Source: Viola odorata (lineage: Eukaryota; Streptophyta; Magnoliopsida; Malpighiales; Violaceae). Taken from it: DNA of 64,000 nucleotides. The translations under genes and the position numbers were made by a program. The first letter of the stretch is position 1; each line of letters begins with the position of its first letter. Location: positions 68,791,189-68,855,188 of the forward strand of contig OY829541.1 of the NCBI GenBank assembly GCA_963691705.1, in the 5' to 3' direction. This document shows positions 1 through 12,600 of this stretch, piece after piece. The notes beneath the pieces were generated by a model that was not told the origin of the DNA, did no database searches, and saw nothing but the letters and a program-made list of their open reading frames with translations.

Positions 1-589
1 ATGATAAAGAAGACGATAGGGATTGAACAGAGACATGAAGATTTCGGCGAAGAAAAAACAGGAATGAATCGCCGTCGCTGCAGTTGAGTTCTGCGTGCGA
101 GCGGTGGTTTTTTCTTTTTCCAGCGCTATTGAAAAAAAAGGAGGGAAGGAGAAGAGGGGTTTTGGCGACGACGTGTGGTGCGTCCAGCTATGAAAACGAG
201 TGTTGTTATCACCGGGAAGTGCACCATTCACTCTCTTTTTTACCGGAGACCATATGCTATCAGATGCTCGTAGATTATTTCTAACTCGAGTCGATTAGGA
301 TAATATAAGACAATAAAATTCTCTTTTTTCAATTTTTTTAACTCAAATGCATCTATAGTTCTATACCCGGGGAAATGGAGGAGAAAAGGAGTTTCGACGA
401 CGACACGTAGTGCGTCAAGCTATGAAATAGACGTGTCGTTTCCCATTGAGTACGTCGTTGGCCTTCAGTCCTACTATCATTTTGTCATTGTGGTAAAATA
501 GAGATGCGATCCTCCGACTCATTCCGTGTATCTCCGTTCTCCCTCCAAACCCAAGAATTTTCAAAACACCCAACGATCCGATAAAATTT
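1..589. other. Upstream region of the exonuclease gene, with a degenerate direct repeat
   Basis: No gene is supported here. Two diverged direct copies of a segment containing 'gacgacg', 'gtgcgtc' and 'agctatgaaa' lie at about 151-205 and 381-438, offset about 230 bp. The short open frame at 84-284 runs across the first copy and has no recognisable protein character. The stretch presumably contains the promoter and 5' leader of the gene starting at 590, but no clear TATA box was seen. Confidence 0.5.
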
Positions 590-3473
590 ATGGACTCCAT
601 CGGCTCTTCAGCTCAATTAGATTGGGACCAATCTTTCACGGACCAAGATCTCGAAGCCATTGACGCCATCGAAGCTGCGTTCCTCGCCGCATCTTCATCG
701 TCGTCGTCATCATCATTAAAGAAACGGAATTCAACATCGCAAGAGGACCAACACCATCAACAGAAAGCTCGGCGCCAACTGCCCGACTCCATTCTATACC
801 TCTGCAAACCATTATCATCTTGCCAAGGTACGTATTACTGAAAAATAAAAATGGTGTTTCAAAATGCTTCTTATTTCATTGCCATCTTAATTCAAGTTAT
901 CGGCTTTGACAGTAATTTTGGCTCCAGTAAGGGCTTATTCCAATGCCCGTAACTGCTAATTATTGTACTCTGTACTATTTTGCTGTCTGGGTTCAGCTAA
1001 TTGATTTATGCTTTCTACTTTTTTATTTTGGACAAGCATGCTAGATTTCCTCTATTTGTCATGTATGGGAGTTTTAAGTTGCATTTGAAAGGTTTAACCT
1101 TTATCATAACGTCAGGAAGTTTTCCTTGGTTATATTCGCAACTGCTTCATGCAATATTGCTGGTTATTCATTCCAGTTTTTCATACAATTCATTTTGTTG
1201 GTTCTGCTTATACAGTGCTAAGTTTCTCTATTTTCATGATTGAACTTTATTCTGTTTTAAGTTTGCTTATTTGTGCTATGAACCTTTTTCTGTTCATAAA
1301 TCAGATGTGTTTATTAGTTGGGACTTTAATCTTTTAAGTTAAGCCTCAAGTTGAGGTGAAGTTGAAGAATGTGATGGTGTGACTAAGCTAGTGGAATGTG
1401 TGTTCTGTTTTTCGTTGCAGATAGTGTAAGGATGAGATATCCTGAGATAAAGTTTGGTGGCCGCATTTTGTACAGTAGAACTCCAGTTGAGGTGGAGAAA
1501 GCTGCAGGGGAGCTTTTACAGAGTCTTATAGCTAAACAAGGAGAAACAGGAGAGGTGACAATTGGGTTTGACATCGAGTGGAAGCCCAGTTTCAGAAAAG
1601 GTTTGTTCACTGTTTCCTTTTGAAGTAGTTTCTGTGATCATTACCTGCACTTAGTTGCGACCTGATGGATTCACATTGTTAGAATTTTGATATTTTAGAG
1701 CTTTTTTGACAAACTGGAGTTTTAATGAAAAATGCCAGATCTTTGTCTTCCTTTTTATTATGGATTGTGTGCTATATTCTTCCTAGTTACACTCCACATG
1801 GATCTCAATTACTCATTAAGAGATGTTGTATTTCTAGACCCACATTTTTAGAACTAGGGATAGAGTAAACAACTAGTTAAATAGTCCTGCTCACATACGT
1901 GTGGGATACCAAGTTATATAGCTTTGAGATTAGGGTCTCTGCATTTCTACTTGGTGGTTTTTCCACTAAAATTGATTGGTGGTTATTGTCATGCAAACTT
2001 AGACATTGGTTGCTGGATCATTTTTGAGAGAAAATCCAATTGGCAGGTGTTTTGCCTGGAAAGGTTGCGGTAATGCAATTATGTGGTGACACTAATCATT
2101 GCCATGTGATGCATATTATTCATTCTGGAATTACTCCGAGTCTGCAATCTCTTCTTGAGGATTCTACACTCCCAAAAGTTCGTAACACCCATTACCCAAA
2201 TTTCTACATCTCTTCATAGAATGTTGAATTTTCACTTGTTTTGGATTGCTGATTAAATTTATGAAACCAGTATGTGATTCTTGTTGCATACAGGTTGGTG
2301 TTGGCGTTGGCAATGATTCTGTGGAAGTTTTTCACGATTACAATGTCTCGCTTATAAAAGTGGAGGACCTTTCTTCTCTGGCAAATCAAAAAGTTGGAGT
2401 CTTCAGGCCCTAACTGAAATTCTCGTTTGCAAAGAGGTATCTATCCTATTCGGCTAAACAAAATGCTGGTGATAAATATCTAACTGATAAAGTTTTCCGA
2501 GAAAAGTGCATCTATTGGGTCTCTAGAAAATAGTTTTCCAGCTTCATTTCTAAGTTCTAACTGCGTGGTTTCTTTTGCTTTTGCTTTTCTAATTAATTAT
2601 TGGAATATCACTTGTGACTGTTGACAACATTGAAACAAGTGGGATTGCAGTCGGTGCTTGTAGACTTGCACTTTTACTTCACCGCAATAACGCACAACCC
2701 TTTTCTTAAAATAGAAGCATATATCTTACATGGGGAGGAATTTTTGCAACTTATGCCTGTTCAGAAAAAGTCGCTGTAAACAAATATCTTTTTACAAGCA
2801 TTTCATGATCTTCTTTGCTTTCTGCTCATCTGTTTCTGCTACCTGCTAGATTCTCAGGTTTTGAAGTTCAAATTGGTTGCACATCACTTTTTCATATTCT
2901 TACATGCATCTCTCAATATCCCATTATGATGATTACTGTAGATGGAACTTCTAATTTCTCAATTCGTTTGGGAAAGTCCTAATGAGTTCTTGAAACTTCA
3001 CAGCTTCCGAAGCCCAAAGGAATCAGACTTGGTAACTGGGAAGTTAATGTTTTATCAAAGGAGCAACTACAGTATGCCGCTACAGATGCTTTTGTTTCTT
3101 GGCATCTATACCAGGTACACTGCTCTGATCGTTTAGTTTCTGAATTTTGGGATTTCCTTGTCTTAAAATCCTAACTTTACCTTTGTCCAGAACAACTGTA
3201 AGTTCTAAATTTGCAGGAATAATCTTAAAATCTTCCAACCAAATGGGTCCTTTAAGTCTGAACAGGCATTAGACTATTTACCTTGCTGTTGTAGGTGGTT
3301 TTAGATATTAAAATTATGTTTTGTGATTGGTTTCTCTTACCGAGACATGATTTCATTGTCATTACCAGGTGTTAAATAGCCTCCCTGTACAAAATGAGCT
3401 CATTTGTAATTTATCACCATCATTTGTTGTAAAAGAGAGAAATCTACCAGCAGGAACTTTGGCTTGGATGTAA
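590..3473 (+). CDS. WEX: Werner-syndrome-like 3'-5' exonuclease (WEX type), frame broken in exon 4
   Basis: DnaQ-like 3'-5' exonuclease of the WRN type, expected to be nuclear and to degrade DNA 3' ends in repair or silencing. Six exons fit GT-AG junctions with matching phases: 590-827, 1421-1600, 2047-2177, 2294-2436, 3004-3114, 3369-3473. The N-terminus has a Ser run. Exo I is seen as GFDIEW in exon 2, the region following VGVGVGND in exon 4 corresponds to Exo II, and Exo III is YAATDAF in exon 5. In exon 4 the reading frame runs through LANQK (ends 2392), then two bases (2393-2394), then WSLQALTEILVCKE in another frame. Relatives have about six residues here (roughly IGGDKK), so about 16 bp seem deleted. 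The predicted product stops at 2412-2414 and lacks Exo III. All other junctions and frames are clean, so a recent pseudogene or a sequence error are both possible. The family assignment is firm; functionality is doubtful. Confidence 0.85.
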
Positions 3474-6400
3474 CCTGATCTTATCTAAGTGAGGTTTTAC
3501 TGCTCAAGTTAGACAAAAGCAATTCTTCAAATGAAGCAGTGTTGTTGTTAACGAAGTTAGAATGACTGTTCTTACACCAGGCAAGATACAAATTGGGTCC
3601 GATCAAAGTTGATACGACATCTTTTTTTATAAGTTGATCTAAACATGTGACTTCTTAAGAGATCTAGTAAACCTCTACAATACAACACTTGTCCGGGAAG
3701 CACTATTGCAGTTCATCTTCTCAAGTTCTCAAGATAGGATGGTACCGAGCTAATTCGGTATATTTTTTCTTTCCGAACTTGGAAACACCAATGATTGTCT
3801 ATCCAAAAACCTTGTAAAGAAGATGGTCCATGAATATTCAAAGCCCTATCTCATGCTTTCCATTTTTCTTGCTTCAGAATTTCAGAACTTTCTCCATCTT
3901 TTGTTCATTGCCATAACTGGATTGGACCACTTGTGCATATATATTATATATCAACGTGGGCCTAGTGGAGAAACAACTCAGGCCTGCAAATATACAAGTG
4001 GCATGCCCTAGAATTTTAGGGGATGAACATAAAGAGAGTGTGACCTCTCTAGTGAGATCACTAAATTAATGCTTGATGCAAAATAAAATTAAAATAAATT
4101 AATAAATTGTACAAAGTTAGGATCTTGGATATGTTTTTTTTTTTCATTTATGTCATAATCAAAGAAAAATGGACCTCCGAATTTCCCGGCTGTAATCAAA
4201 GGGAAGAGGACACAGCACATGCCATAGCACATGGTGCTCATTAAAGGGCCAAATAGTATTGGGAAAAAAAACTTTATGTCCATTTCAGCTATTGTCATCC
4301 ATAGGAGGGGAAAGATTAGTCACAAAACCAACGAAATGAATTGGTTAAAAAAACCACGAAATGAATTGATGGGTGATGTAATTGACTAAGTGTCTAAATT
4401 TTAAGAAAGCAATGAAAAAAATATATTTTTCGGGTAAACTTTAAACCGACCTATAATATTTAAGTAAATAGTATATATTTTTAACCGGTTTCGATCGGCC
4501 AGACTTTAAAATAAGAAGCTCAAACCCTTCAAAGTATCCATTGGCCCAAACGTGCGTATTAGGTTGTCTGTTTAACAATTAGCTCTACTTAACTTCTTAA
4601 TATATCATCACAGTGGGAGATAAACATTTGATCCTCTAGTGCGCACTTACCCTAAGAGATAAAGCTTCTTGTTGATCGGATTAAATGGCAAATAAAGTCG
4701 TTCGATAAATTTATTTTATTTTTTGGCTGATTGGGTGGGTAGAGGCTAGAGCGGTGCGAACCAAACAATACCCCTACTACTAGTGTTTTAAAGAGACTAG
4801 TAACCGTCTTAGTAAGGGACTCTCTTGATTGTAATCTATTTCTTTCTATTTCCTTTTTAATACAATTCTTTTCTTCTGACAAAAAAATATATCGCCACAT
4901 TGGCTTTACTATATGTGTTGAACAAATTTTAAATACGATTCAAACTTTTAAACGTTTGGGTCAAATCATACATCATTGATTATATAGTTAGGGAATGCGG
5001 TATCATAGTTATAAAAACATAAATGATTGACGCCTGCTCACGTCTGTTCGTAAATAAAAATATGATAACTCTAACTTAAATAGTGATTGATTTCTGTTGA
5101 TGTTGTGAACAGCGTATACGTCGCCGGTCGCCGGTCATTCATTTTCAAGGTTTTTTTTGGCGACCAACAAGAAGAAGAAGAAGAAGACCATTGTGTGTCC
5201 TCGCACGTTACATATGGAATTTTGTCAAATAATTTAAATTGATACATATAACTTATATAATCTATCATATACTTAAATATTCTTATTTAGTTTAAAATAT
5301 TACGTATAATTAGTTTGAGAAGACAAGAAGTCAACAATTTTTCTATATAAAATTTGCAATTAATATAATTATAGAAATGTGAAGGACGGCTTAATTAATA
5401 TATAATTACCCATCGTGATTCCATTTTAATTAATCTCTGTGCTTTCATTCATTTATTTTATGGTTCTTGTAAATTAAATCATAATATTAATAGCAATGTC
5501 GACGTTGACAAATTAATATGGAAAAATGGGAATGTCAAATGAACTTATAAATTAGATTGGACAATTTTATTAATAAATTTAAAATAGATCTGATTTTAAA
5601 AAAGATAAATTTTATGTATTTATAATTTTAATATTATAAATTAGTAATATTCAACAAATTAATGACTTAAAGCTCATTTTTTTTAATTAAAATAATTCAC
5701 AACAGAACGAAATAGTTTCTAATAAAACAAGTTACTTTTTTTCATTTCATAGCGAGGGTCAAACACCCGATATACCATGATTTACGGCCATATCTAGAAA
5801 ATAAAAAATAAAAAATATATATTAAGATTTATGAATATGGTTTTTTTTGGGCATGTAATGGAATAATATTTTTACAATTAAATTCTAATAATTATGAAGA
5901 TACGCCCCCTGCCTTACCCCATGTGATAAGGAGACCGACCTCACACGGAATGAAATGAATGATAGATATAGGGCAAGAGACCTAAAAAAAGAACTAAGAA
6001 CTAAGAACTAAGAACCTTCCCTATCCGTTTCCCTACAAGCATCTTCCACCCATTGAAACGGACACTCATGTAGGACCCCCTCCCTCCAATCACACTCTTT
6101 TAATTTAATGTGAGTTAATGCCATATTTAATGCACTAATTATCTAAGTTTAAAAGTTTTTTTTACTCCTTACGTGATAGATTCTTCTTAATCTAACAAAA
6201 TTAACTACACAAAACAGAATTAACTCATTGGTAATTTTGGTATATATTTCAGTTGCTCTCAAATCAATAGTAGTCAAGATTTTAAAACATAGGAATTCTA
6301 ATTTCCAAGAATTTATTAATTTAATATCATGATTGACCCATCTTGCATGTTTTTGTCGGCACGTTTTTGGTAATACTTTCCCTTTCAGGGGTGAAAGTTG

Positions 6401-7860
6401 CCCAACTAAATTCCAAACACAGTCTTCTCAATTAAGAATATTTCGATTTTCATGATTAGGAGGGATTATGACATAAATTTCACAAAATTAAACAAAGTTT
6501 CAATTCCACCGACGACTCGGGAGATCGTTTCTATCAACTAAGTTTTGGATTACCAAGAGAAAAAAAATAGCATTACCACCAAGCTTAATTTGGTACTTTA
6601 ACAAAAGATAGATCTCAAAATGATATCGGGAGAATTATTCTCTTTTGATTCGATTATATTCGAATGAAAGAGAATACTAAAAAATCGGAAAATAAAATGA
6701 AAATTAATACTGATAAGGAAATATCAATAGAGTATCGTATTCGAGTTTTATTTCCGCGTTGTAAAAGTGGGTAAAAAATAGGAGGTGGGCTATTAGTGGG
6801 CTAAACGATTACTATACGCCTTAATTTCACAAATATTATGTCGGTAACAAACGGCTGAGCCTAACATCAATTCAATAATAGATAATGATCAACGGACACT
6901 GGGCCATGTGGGATATTCTTTGAGAATAGTACCCTCCAAAAAAAAGAAACCCAAATATATCATCAAAGAAAGAAAGTGTTTGAACTTATATAATTCTTTT
7001 ATAAATAGGGTGATATTATTTATTTTATTTCTGAGTTTTTACATTTTTTACAAAATATTTTGTAATTTATTTTATTTTTATTTCCCACAATTATTTAATG
7101 TAAAAATTGAGTAATTTTTAAAATATAAATAAAGACTTCAATATTTAAAGGAGAGTTTGTTTAAAACTTCTCAACTCTTGGGTTTAGCGCGTAAATAGTT
7201 ATAGAAGTATTATATGAAACCTAGTTGACCACCACCACCTCCAAGAAACTTCCAATTAAGGATGCTATTTGTCTAATCTAATTTTAAAATGCTGCTAATC
7301 ATGATTAACCCAAAAACTTATAATCACTCTACTGAATCAATCAAGGCATGTTTCATGAAATTAATTAACTAAGAAGGGGCTTGCTTCACGAAGGAGGAAG
7401 GAGAGAGTGGAGTCGCAAGCTAAGTGTTCACATCCAAGAACCAGTAAAAATCACATGGGATATTAATTATGAGACAAATAATTAAGTAAACATATTAATT
7501 AGTTCAGTCTTTTAATTTTTTTTTAAACCAAAAGGTAATTTATGTTTTTTTTAGCACACAGTTTATACAAATTAGTTTCATGTATGAGCTGAGGTAAAAA
7601 AGCTCGCAATTTATTTTGGGTTAGCACATTATTTTTTATTATCAAATTCTAAGTTGTTAATGGTTGTTGGATCTTAAATGAGAAAATTTTCGTCAGTTTA
7701 CGTATTATATAAAATTTTCTATTAACATATAATTCGCAGAAGCTTACCACACATGTAATATTTTTTAACCGAATCAGTAAACACTCTCCAAACAATCTAA
7801 CCTAAATTAGTACATTACCTGCTTCTATTTTTTCAATATATAACCGTTAATTTGTTTTCA
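3474..7860. other. AT-rich intergenic stretch, no gene seen
   Basis: About 4.4 kb between the exonuclease gene and the epimerase promoter. The few open frames (for example 3823-4011 plus, 4089-4298 minus, 6908-7114 plus) lack domains and have intergenic-like base composition. I see no intact transposon ends, RNA gene or clear coding exon. The first few hundred bases should hold the exonuclease 3' UTR. Confidence 0.5.
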
Positions 7861-7865
7861 AGCCC

Positions 7866-7873
7866 TATATATA
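7866..7873 (+). promoter_or_regulatory. Candidate TATA box for the epimerase gene
   Basis: TATATATA in the context CCCTATATATACAG, about 450 bp before the epimerase start codon and followed by a CT-rich tract typical of plant 5' leaders. If used, transcription would start near 7900 and the leader would include the 78-codon upstream ORF at 8031. A weaker alternative, TTTATATTC near 8145, would give a short leader. Confidence 0.35.
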
Positions 7874-8030
7874 CAGAACTTTCTTCTCCCTGTCTCTTTC
7901 CAATTACACAAACATTGCTACTATAACTAACTTAATCACGAAATCCTACAATCTCTTAGTAACCCAAGAGGTATTTAAGTAAAATCAAATATACCCTCCA
8001 TTTCCATGTTTAATTTTAATTGGTTTTTAA

Positions 8031-8267
8031 ATGTTTTCTTTGGATAGCCCCACTTTCCACCTGTACACTACTGTCCTTAAAGACTTAAAGCAAAGTGGCC
8101 TCCAACCAACACCAACACCAACTCCAACCCCAAACCCCCCACACCTTTATATTCTCCCCCTCTCCCTCCCTTACCATTTCAGGACCCAAATCCTAAATCA
8201 TCCCCCACCCAGTTTCGAAATACCCAAATCCAAATCAAGAAATCAAGAAATCAAGAAATCAAGATAA
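8031..8267 (+). other. Upstream ORF in the putative epimerase 5' leader (78 codons)
   Basis: Open frame of 78 codons ending 54 bp before the epimerase ATG and in a different frame. It contains a Thr-Pro repeat (PTPTPTPTP) made by CCAACACCAACACC-type triplets and ends over a tandem AAATCAAG repeat at about 8236-8264. It lies in the leader only if the TATA at 7866 is used. It could reduce translation of the main ORF, or be a chance frame in a C-rich leader. No protein family is recognised. Confidence 0.25.
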
Positions 8268-8320
8268 AGAAAGATTTAGTTTGGGTTTCTTCTCTTCAAG
8301 ATTTTAACACAACAACAACA

Positions 8321-9697
8321 ATGGCTTCTCCACCAGATACCAGCAAGACAATCAAATTAGAGCGGTACAACAGCTATCTCCGCAAGCTCCACAGCACTAA
8401 AGTACTCAACGCTTCCTCAAAACTCCTCTTCCGCGTCACTCTCCTCATCGCTCTAGTCCTCATCCTCTTCTTCACCCTCAACTACCCACCCCTCTCCGAC
8501 CACCACCACGGCGGCGACGACGCCCATCCCCACCGTCACAGCTTCCTCTCAACCTCTTTCTTCACCGGCGGAGGCGGCGCCGCCTGGGAGAAGCAAATCC
8601 GCCACTCCGCCACTCCTCGCCGCCCCAACGGTTTCTCCATCCTCGTCACCGGAGCCGCCGGCTTTATCGGCGCACACTGCTCCCTCGCTCTAAAAAAACG
8701 AGGCGACGGCGTGCTCGGGTTGGACAACTTCAACGACTACTACGACGTGTCGCTCAAGAACGCTAGGGAGGAGCTCCTCCTCAAACACCAGGTTTTCATC
8801 GTGCACGGGGACTTGAACGACGGGCCGTTGCTCACCAAGCTATTCGACGTCGTTCCGTTCACTCACATCCTCCACTTAGCAGCGCAAGCTGGGGTCCGCT
8901 ACGCGATGCAGAACCCCCAGTCGTACGTGGCATCCAACGTGGCAGGATTCATCAACCTCCTCGAAGTTGCGAAAAACGCGAATCCTCAACCGTCGATCGT
9001 GTGGGCATCGTCCAGCTCAGTCTACGGTTTAAACACCGACGTCCCGTTTTCGGAATCTCACCGGACCGATCAACCGGCGAGTCTCTACGCCGCGACGAAA
9101 AAAGCCGGTGAAGAAATAGCCCATACTTATAACCATATATATGGGCTTTCGTTAACTGGGCTTAGATTCTTTACCGTTTACGGCCCATGGGGGAGGCCCG
9201 ACATGGCGTACTTCTTTTTCACCAAAGACATCCTTCAAGGGAAAACCATCGACGTCTACCAAACGCAAGACGACAAGCAAGTGGCGCGTGACTTCACGTA
9301 CATAGACGACGTCGTGAAAGGATGCCTCGGCGCGCTCGACACTGCTGAGAAGAGCACCGGGAGCGGCGGGAAGAAGAAAGCCCCGGCCCAATTGAGAGTG
9401 TACAATCTGGGCAATACGTCACCGGTTCCGGTGGTGAAACTGGTTTCGTTGCTGGAAGGTTTGTTGAACACGAAAGCGAAGAAGCACGTGATTAGGATGC
9501 CAAGGAATGGGGACGTGCCGTACACGCACGCGAATGTGAGTCTGGCGTTTAGGGATTTTGGGTACAAACCGACGACGGATTTGGCGACTGGGTTGAGGAA
9601 GTTCGTGAAGTGGTATACTAGTTATTACGGGATTCAGACGAGGGTAAAAAAGGAAAGTGATAAAAGTAGTAATGTGCATCCCGAGGATACAGCTTGA
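8321..9697 (+). CDS. GAE: UDP-glucuronate 4-epimerase, Golgi type II membrane protein
   Basis: Interconverts UDP-glucuronate and UDP-galacturonate, supplying the nucleotide sugar for pectin synthesis in the Golgi lumen. Single-exon ORF of 458 residues, the usual structure and length of plant GAE proteins. A cytosolic N-terminus with Lys/Arg is followed by one membrane anchor at about residues 36-54, then a His/Gly-rich stem (60-90). The short-chain dehydrogenase/epimerase fold follows: NAD-binding GAAGFIG at 111-117, catalytic Ser/Thr region WASSSSVYG at 228-236, and the YxxxK pair in YAATK (Tyr256, Lys260). The ATG lies in the context AACAACAATGGCT. The coding sequence is noticeably GC-rich for this window, especially at third positions. 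The TPTP-rich upstream ORF in the leader may affect translation. It looks closest to the GAE1/GAE6 subgroup, but the paralogue cannot be fixed by eye. Confidence 0.97.
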   Translation: MASPPDTSKTIKLERYNSYLRKLHSTKVLNASSKLLFRVTLLIALVLILFFTLNYPPLSDHHHGGDDAHPHRHSFLSTSFFTGGGGAAWEKQIRHSATPRRPNGFSILVTGAAGFIGAHCSLALKKRGDGVLGLDNFNDYYDVSLKNAREELLLKHQVFIVHGDLNDGPLLTKLFDVVPFTHILHLAAQAGVRYAMQNPQSYVASNVAGFINLLEVAKNANPQPSIVWASSSSVYGLNTDVPFSESHRTDQPASLYAATKKAGEEIAHTYNHIYGLSLTGLRFFTVYGPWGRPDMAYFFFTKDILQGKTIDVYQTQDDKQVARDFTYIDDVVKGCLGALDTAEKSTGSGGKKKAPAQLRVYNLGNTSPVPVVKLVSLLEGLLNTKAKKHVIRMPRNGDVPYTHANVSLAFRDFGYKPTTDLATGLRKFVKWYTSYYGIQTRVKKESDKSSNVHPEDTA

Positions 9698-12600
9698 GGG
9701 GAACAAAAAGTGTGTCCACCATCACCGTCCATCACCATCATCATCATCATCATCACATGGTTGGTCTCCTTTTTTTAATTTTTATCCGTCTTGTGGATTT
9801 AAATTTTTTAAATTTTCTGTTTTTATTTTTTATAAATTATTGGTGTGGTCCTTGGATGTAAAAGATGGAAAATTGTGGCAGCTGTTATTGTAACATATAG
9901 ATATAGATTTGATACAGATAAAAAAGAGAGGAGAGAACTGTGAATGGAGAAAGAAAAAAGGAGGGTAAATTAGTTAAGAAAAGGAGGAGAAGGGAGTAAG
10001 GTGTATGATTTGTGAAAGCTGGAGGGTTCTTTTGTAATAAAAAAGGTTACGGGGGAGTTGTCTGCAAAAAAAGATTGCAGATCTCAACCATTGGATTCGT
10101 GCAAAAGAAGCTTCTAATCCCCCTTTATTTTTTTTCTTGTATTTTCTTTTGTTTTTCACAATAATTAGATTTTGCCAATCTTGTGGAATGCAAGCGGCTG
10201 ATGAGATGTATTGTTGTTTTCTTTTCCCACAATTTTTCACACTAACTATTCCGGTAATATTTGAAGAGTGCCTTTTAATTCATGTTAAGTCCCTAACATT
10301 TAAAATGTACCGTTTATATTTTGCGGTTATTAAAATTTTATAGAATTTGTACTGCGAAAATTATAAAATAAGATATTCAAACTCAATACGCATCCTTTTC
10401 TTACCTTTGGAGTGATTTAGTTATAATTTTTTTAATAGCTCGATATCGATATAAAATTCTAATTCGAGATCTAACTATTTTTACTTTGGAAACTGTCATT
10501 TTCACAAATTGTTTGCGAGGCAAAAAGACATCTAACATTTTATACTCTTTAGCTAACGGTAATGTAATATGGGCCCTAATGTTAACAAAAAGGTTAGAAA
10601 GCTAGTTACTGTGTATATCTTAGTCAACGGAAAAACCTTAAAGCCAGAAGAATGTCTCCTCCAAACCTAAACAGTAAGGATATATATACATTTCTGTTCG
10701 GCTCCCAAACGTTACTTATTTTAATTTAAATAGAGTATTTTTTAACGTATGAATACATATATTTCTAAATTTATTGGCTGAATCGAATTTTATTTGAACT
10801 GAAAACTCTACAAAAAGATAAAGTATTCTGGTAATATTTTCACCCATCAGTTCATAAATAAAATGATCGTAAAGGCATTAAGAAAAAAATACATCTGCGT
10901 ATCTCGTGTCTTAAGCTAATAATTAAGCGAAACTTAAATAATTAATTAAAAGCACTTTCTGATTAAACAAAGTAAAAGAAAAACTAATTGCGCAATATCA
11001 TTATTAAAAGTTTAAGTATTTTGCAAGTGCATGCTTATCTACGAAGAATTCATAAGAAGAATTGTACATTGATATTGAAGACTCTTGCATTATTAATTGT
11101 ATAAACTTGTGTGCTAAATTACTTGCTAGATAAGTGTTTCAAAACCATGACTACTAGTTAGGTCGTAACCCAACAAAATGATGATGTTCAAATGACTAGG
11201 CTCATTCTCACGTGACAAACAATCAATTCATTACAATAATCGAATTGGAGAAACCACCGGCACAAGAATGATTTGATCATGTCTACCTAGCTTGCAACAA
11301 CCTACGTACATATGATCAGTACACAGACAAAAGAGGAGCAATTCTACTGCAGTTTTGAAGTTTCATGACCTCATATCTTAGTTTTACTATATATAAGTGT
11401 AAAAAGAACTCTCATATTAGCACAGGTTATGAATTGACAAGAAGTAGGAAGGGAAAACAAAACATAAATGACTTTTGCTTGTGCTATAATTTAAGAATAA
11501 TTGAAGCAATTTTCAATTTTCAATTTTCATCTCTTTCGTGTTAGGATAAAGACCTACCAGCCACCTTGTGTGATCACAGCCATGCATTTCTCCCCACTTT
11601 TTGACCAATAAGCAGACCCCACGTCTTGTTTTGTCTTGTTGCGGTGGCAATTCTGTGCGCTCACCGACACTTTTTTTTTTTTTTTGCGAGAAATTATTGG
11701 ATACTTTAACCGTCACTTACACGTACTGTGCAGCGCATCGACTATGTTACAGTGTCAGACTTCAGTCACCGCCGCGAGTGATACGGTACAAAATTTTGTC
11801 AATATTGTACCATTTCAGTCGGTACTCGATAGGACCAGTTTCGAGTTGACCATAATTTTGTACTTATATGAACTAGTAAAAAAAGGGTATATGTATTCAC
11901 TACAAGTGACAATTTTGACACTTAACACGATGTTATTATTGCTGGCGTAGATTAACGAATACAAAAATGTGCCAACAAAGCTCAAAATTATCACTTTTAG
12001 CAACTAAAATTGGTACTCAGCGGTAGCAAAATATGAAATACACGTCGAAATGGTATTGACAACCTTGATGAAAATGTCAATCTTAATGTTCGACACGTTG
12101 TCGAATTGAATTCAGTAGTTGTGTCCATGTCCGGTCACCATTTTAATACACTTATCTAGTTATCTTCTTTTCCGGATAGAGTTAGAAAACTAGAACTTAA
12201 AAAGTTCTCCCTAAAAGGTTTCAGTGCTAATTGAGATTGAATTATGGTTCGTTAGTATTAAATGCGCAGGTCCCTTACAATCAATGCTTGAAAACTACTT
12301 GAGTGAGTTTCTAGTTGCTCTGGTTGCATTTGCTTTTTCTTCCTCTCTTTGGTTTGGAAATGGGCTTTTTCAACCCATTTTATCTTTTTGGGCTTGAACC
12401 TTGCACAGCAAAGAAAACGCACGAAATTGGGCTTCAACTTAAACATTCTCCACAGTATGAAAAAAAGTAAACGTGAAAAAATCCATTCTTTACAGCTCAA
12501 ATTCCACAGGTTAGTACCGATTTCCCTATGCGGATATAATAGGTCGTAGCTGTGTTAACGGTCCAGTTCAGATCAATACTAGAAACTAAACTAGACCACA

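Noticed and set aside
4089..4298. Hydrophobic 69-codon minus-strand frame as a small membrane protein gene
   Set aside because: No promoter, splice or family support. The Phe/Lys runs arise from T/A homopolymers.
9152..9706. Minus-strand open frames of up to 103 codons
   Set aside because: They are shadows of the GC-rich epimerase coding sequence on the other strand and have no domain.
11898..11906. CACTACAAG as a CACTA transposon terminus
   Set aside because: No matching CTTGTAGTG end, no 3-bp duplication and no transposase nearby. The nine bases alone are not enough.
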